64,000 bases of DNA from positions 434,001 through 498,000 of the forward strand of contig JAHLKG010000004.1 of assembly GCA_025526995.1 (NCBI GenBank), read 5' to 3'. Shown here piece by piece: positions 62,042 to 64,000 of this stretch (the stretch's first letter is position 1; each line of letters begins with the position of its first letter). A model generated the notes under the pieces. That model was given only the letters and a program-made list of their open reading frames with translations. It was not told the DNA's origin and searched no databases. The stretch is from Powellomyces hirtus. Taxonomy: Eukaryota; Chytridiomycota; Chytridiomycetes; Spizellomycetales; Powellomycetaceae. A program made the position numbers and the translations under genes.

Positions 62042-63366
62042 TTACTCATTCGGGAGCTCCGTCATGGACGCTTTCGTCATTGGCGTGATGGTGCTGTCGT
62101 AGTGCTTGATGCACATGCTTTCGCGATGGTATTTGAATGCCGGGGCCGGTAAAGGCTTCGTAAGTGAGTCGGCTACCATTTCAGCGGTGGGTAAGTACTC
62201 CAGATGAATCTCCTTGTCGATGTGATCACGAATGAAGTGATGTCGAATGTCGATGTGCTTGGTACGGGCGTGATGCACGGGATTCATTGCCAACGAGATG
62301 CATGACTGATTGTCTTCGTAGATCGTTGTAGGTCGAGCATTTTCGTCGAGATATTCGGGGATTTGGAGTTCTTGCAGAAGTGAGCGAAGCCAAATTGTCT
62401 CTTGAGTGGCGAAGGAAAGTGCCATGTATTCAGCTTCGGTAGATGAGAGAGCAACGGTGGGTTGGCGCTTCGAAGCCCAAGTAACGGGGCCCGCATTTCC
62501 AATGTAGAAAAGGTAGCCAGTGATTGACCGTCGATCAATGATGTTGTTTCCCCAATCGGCATCGCTGTAGCCGCGAAGGGTGACGTTATTTCCGCCGATG
62601 CAGAGGCTGTAATCTGATGTTCCCCGTAGGTAGCGAAGAACGCGCTTTGCAGCTTGCAGATGTTGAGGCGAAGGGTTGCTTGCAAAGCGAGAAAGCATAC
62701 TGACTGCGACAGCGATGTCAGGACGCATGCATATCATCAGGTACATGAGAGAACCAACGATTTCGCGATATTCTCCCTCTTGCGGGTTAGGTGAAGTCTT
62801 TGTATTTTCGACTTCGCAGGGTTCAAGCTTGGTCTGGTCCATCGGAGTGTTGACGGGCTTGCAATCTTGCATACCAAAGCGCTCGAGGATGTCATTTACA
62901 TATGACTCTTGATCGAGGTAGATGACGTGCCTTGAGTAGTCGCGTCGAACTCTCATTCCCAGGTAGTGGTTGACTTCGCCTAGGTCTGTCATGTTGAACT
63001 CGTTGTGCAGGGATGTCTTAATTGACGAGATTTCCAATTCGGTCTTTGCGAAAATGAGGAGATCGTCGACGTAGACGGAGATGTACCGCGATGAGTCACT
63101 TTCAGGTAGAGTTCTGATGTAGATGGCATTGTCATTTGCCAGGTGCTTGAATCCCAAAGAAGTCAGTTCTTTGTGAAGTAGGGAGTACCATTCGCGCGGG
63201 GCTTGTTTCAGACCGTAAAGGGCCTTTCGGAGTCGAAGGATGGTCCCAGGCGGAAAGCCAGAGCCTTCAGGAGCATAGATTAGGATGGTCTCGGTAACGA
63301 TCCCATTCAGGAATGCGGTTACTACATCCATTTGATGGCATTTCAAGCCTAGACTGGCGGCAAGAG
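62042..63366 (-). pseudogene. Copia pol (reverse transcriptase and RNase H), 5' part interrupted
   Basis: About 440 codons remain open. Visible: the reverse transcriptase start MDVVTAFLNG, LYGLKQAPREWY and the catalytic YVDDLLIF, then GEVNHYLGMRV, the RNase H with GYSDADWGNN, STEAEYMALS, DNQSCISLAMNP and RTKHIDIRHHFIRD, ending TELPNE. At 63367 the frame passes into a Ty3 LTR that faces the other way, so gag, protease and integrase are separated from it. Confidence 0.9.
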
Positions 63367-63607
63367 TGTTAGCACGTACAGACTCTGTCATCGAGTCACA
63401 ACTGCGCCATCGCAGGGCGTATTACGCGATCACGTGAGCCCACGTGATCAAACTCCGATATAAGTAGTTTTCCTTCCATACTTAATATATCGGTGGGGAC
63501 TTTTCTCTTTTTCTCCAGTAGAGCGGGATTAAGATACTTCGTTGTTCTGCTCAGTCAACTACCCTAAAGCTTCCTCAACTATCTACTCAGATACTCTCAG
63601 ACCAACA
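63367..63607 (+). repeat. Ty3 LTR, copy 2 (5' LTR, plus orientation)
   Basis: 241 bp from TGTTAGCACGTACAGACTC to CAGACCAACA, nearly identical to the inverted copy at 60305-60545. It lies inside copia pol and is followed directly by gag, so it is the 5' LTR of a second element. Confidence 0.9.
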
Positions 63608-63611
63608 GGTT

Positions 63612-64000
63612 ATGAGCCCTGAAATGGTAGGCAACGAAACGAGCCCCCGGTACACTCGTAGTATGTTAAGACGCCTAACGGGTCGGCAGACCCCAGGGTC
63701 CAATACGCTACAACGAGCCGTAGAACGTGCCGCTAAGAAGAGCGCACGAGTGCCTGGTGAATGGACATCACCAGACAATGGAGGGAAATCTGCCGGTGAC
63801 GATACACTGGCAGAGCCAACGCCTTTGAGCGTCAACGCCAACGAGGGCGACGATGCACTGGAAGGGCGTACCCGAAACATCGACCGACAAGATGTCAAGG
63901 TCGATACCCGTCCCCTATCAAGCAGTACAGATGATCACAGAACGATCAACTACAGTACTCCAGCGGCATTCCCAAGTGGGGAATCAGCGAACACCGTGCA
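63612..64000 (+). CDS. Ty3 gag N-terminus (continues beyond the window)
   Basis: An open frame from ATG 63612 (MSPEMVGNETSPRYTRSML) to the window end without a stop. It starts four bases after the LTR and is hydrophilic and Ser/Arg-rich, as in gag N-terminal regions. It probably supplies the part that is deleted in the first Ty3 copy, but no overlap exists to prove it. Confidence 0.6.
   Translation, partial: MSPEMVGNETSPRYTRSMLRRLTGRQTPGSNTLQRAVERAAKKSARVPGEWTSPDNGGKSAGDDTLAEPTPLSVNANEGDDALEGRTRNIDRQDVKVDTRPLSSSTDDHRTINYSTPAAFPSGESANTV

Noticed and set aside
63367..63391. Copia pol N-terminus beginning TESVRANT
   Set aside because: These residues are the reverse reading of the inserted Ty3 LTR, so they are not part of copia.

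Overview
The window is from a fungal nuclear genome. The genes are split by short GT-AG introns (mostly 55-90 bp), and many of the products are fungal: a myosin-motor/cytochrome-b5/DEK_C chitin synthase, a SCAP-type sterol sensor, an Oac1-type carrier, a Pom33/TMEM33 protein and Ty3/copia retrotransposons. A clear homologue of the axonemal protein CFAP53 points to a flagellated (zoosporic, chytrid-type) fungus; that lineage call is an inference, and no species can be named from the sequence alone. All gene models below were built by hand from splice signals, reading phase and family knowledge.

Positions 1-51.5 kb are gene-dense and ordinary in character. In order: the 3' end of an unidentified gene (+), a tail-anchored thioredoxin (-), a GRAM/VASt sterol-transfer protein (+), proteasome beta5 (-), mitochondrial cysteine desulfurase NFS1 (-), a MEF2-type MADS factor (-), a triple-ubiquitin/AN1 zinc-finger fusion (+), CFAP53 (-), a dicarboxylate/amino-acid:cation symporter (-), a MITE-like element beside a doubtful gene, an Oac1-like mitochondrial carrier (-), fumarylacetoacetase (-), a base-exchange phosphatidylserine synthase (-), the large chitin synthase (-), a divergent membrane acyltransferase (+), two secreted or cell-surface proteins, ribosomal proteins L34 (+) and L10 (-) flanking a Pom33/TMEM33 protein (+), and SCAP (-).

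From about 52.0 kb to the end the sequence becomes a transposable-element island. It holds two diverged copies of one LTR family (A) on either side of a copia 3' remnant. Next come a small RING-like cysteine-rich gene and an array of tiny palindromes, then a degraded chromodomain Ty3 element with one LTR. After these lies a small gene whose N-terminus resembles the histone H3 tail, then another copia remnant. The island ends with a copia pol gene broken by a second, opposite-facing Ty3 element that runs off the window.

Several genes fit together functionally. SCAP and the GRAM/VASt protein both concern sterol sensing or transport. Chitin synthase and the acyltransferase share a divergent upstream region and could both serve the cell surface. 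NFS1, the carrier and fumarylacetoacetase are metabolic housekeeping. The most unusual items are the polyubiquitin-AN1 fusion, the H3-tail-like protein, the palindrome array and the chitin synthase with a degenerate motor P-loop.
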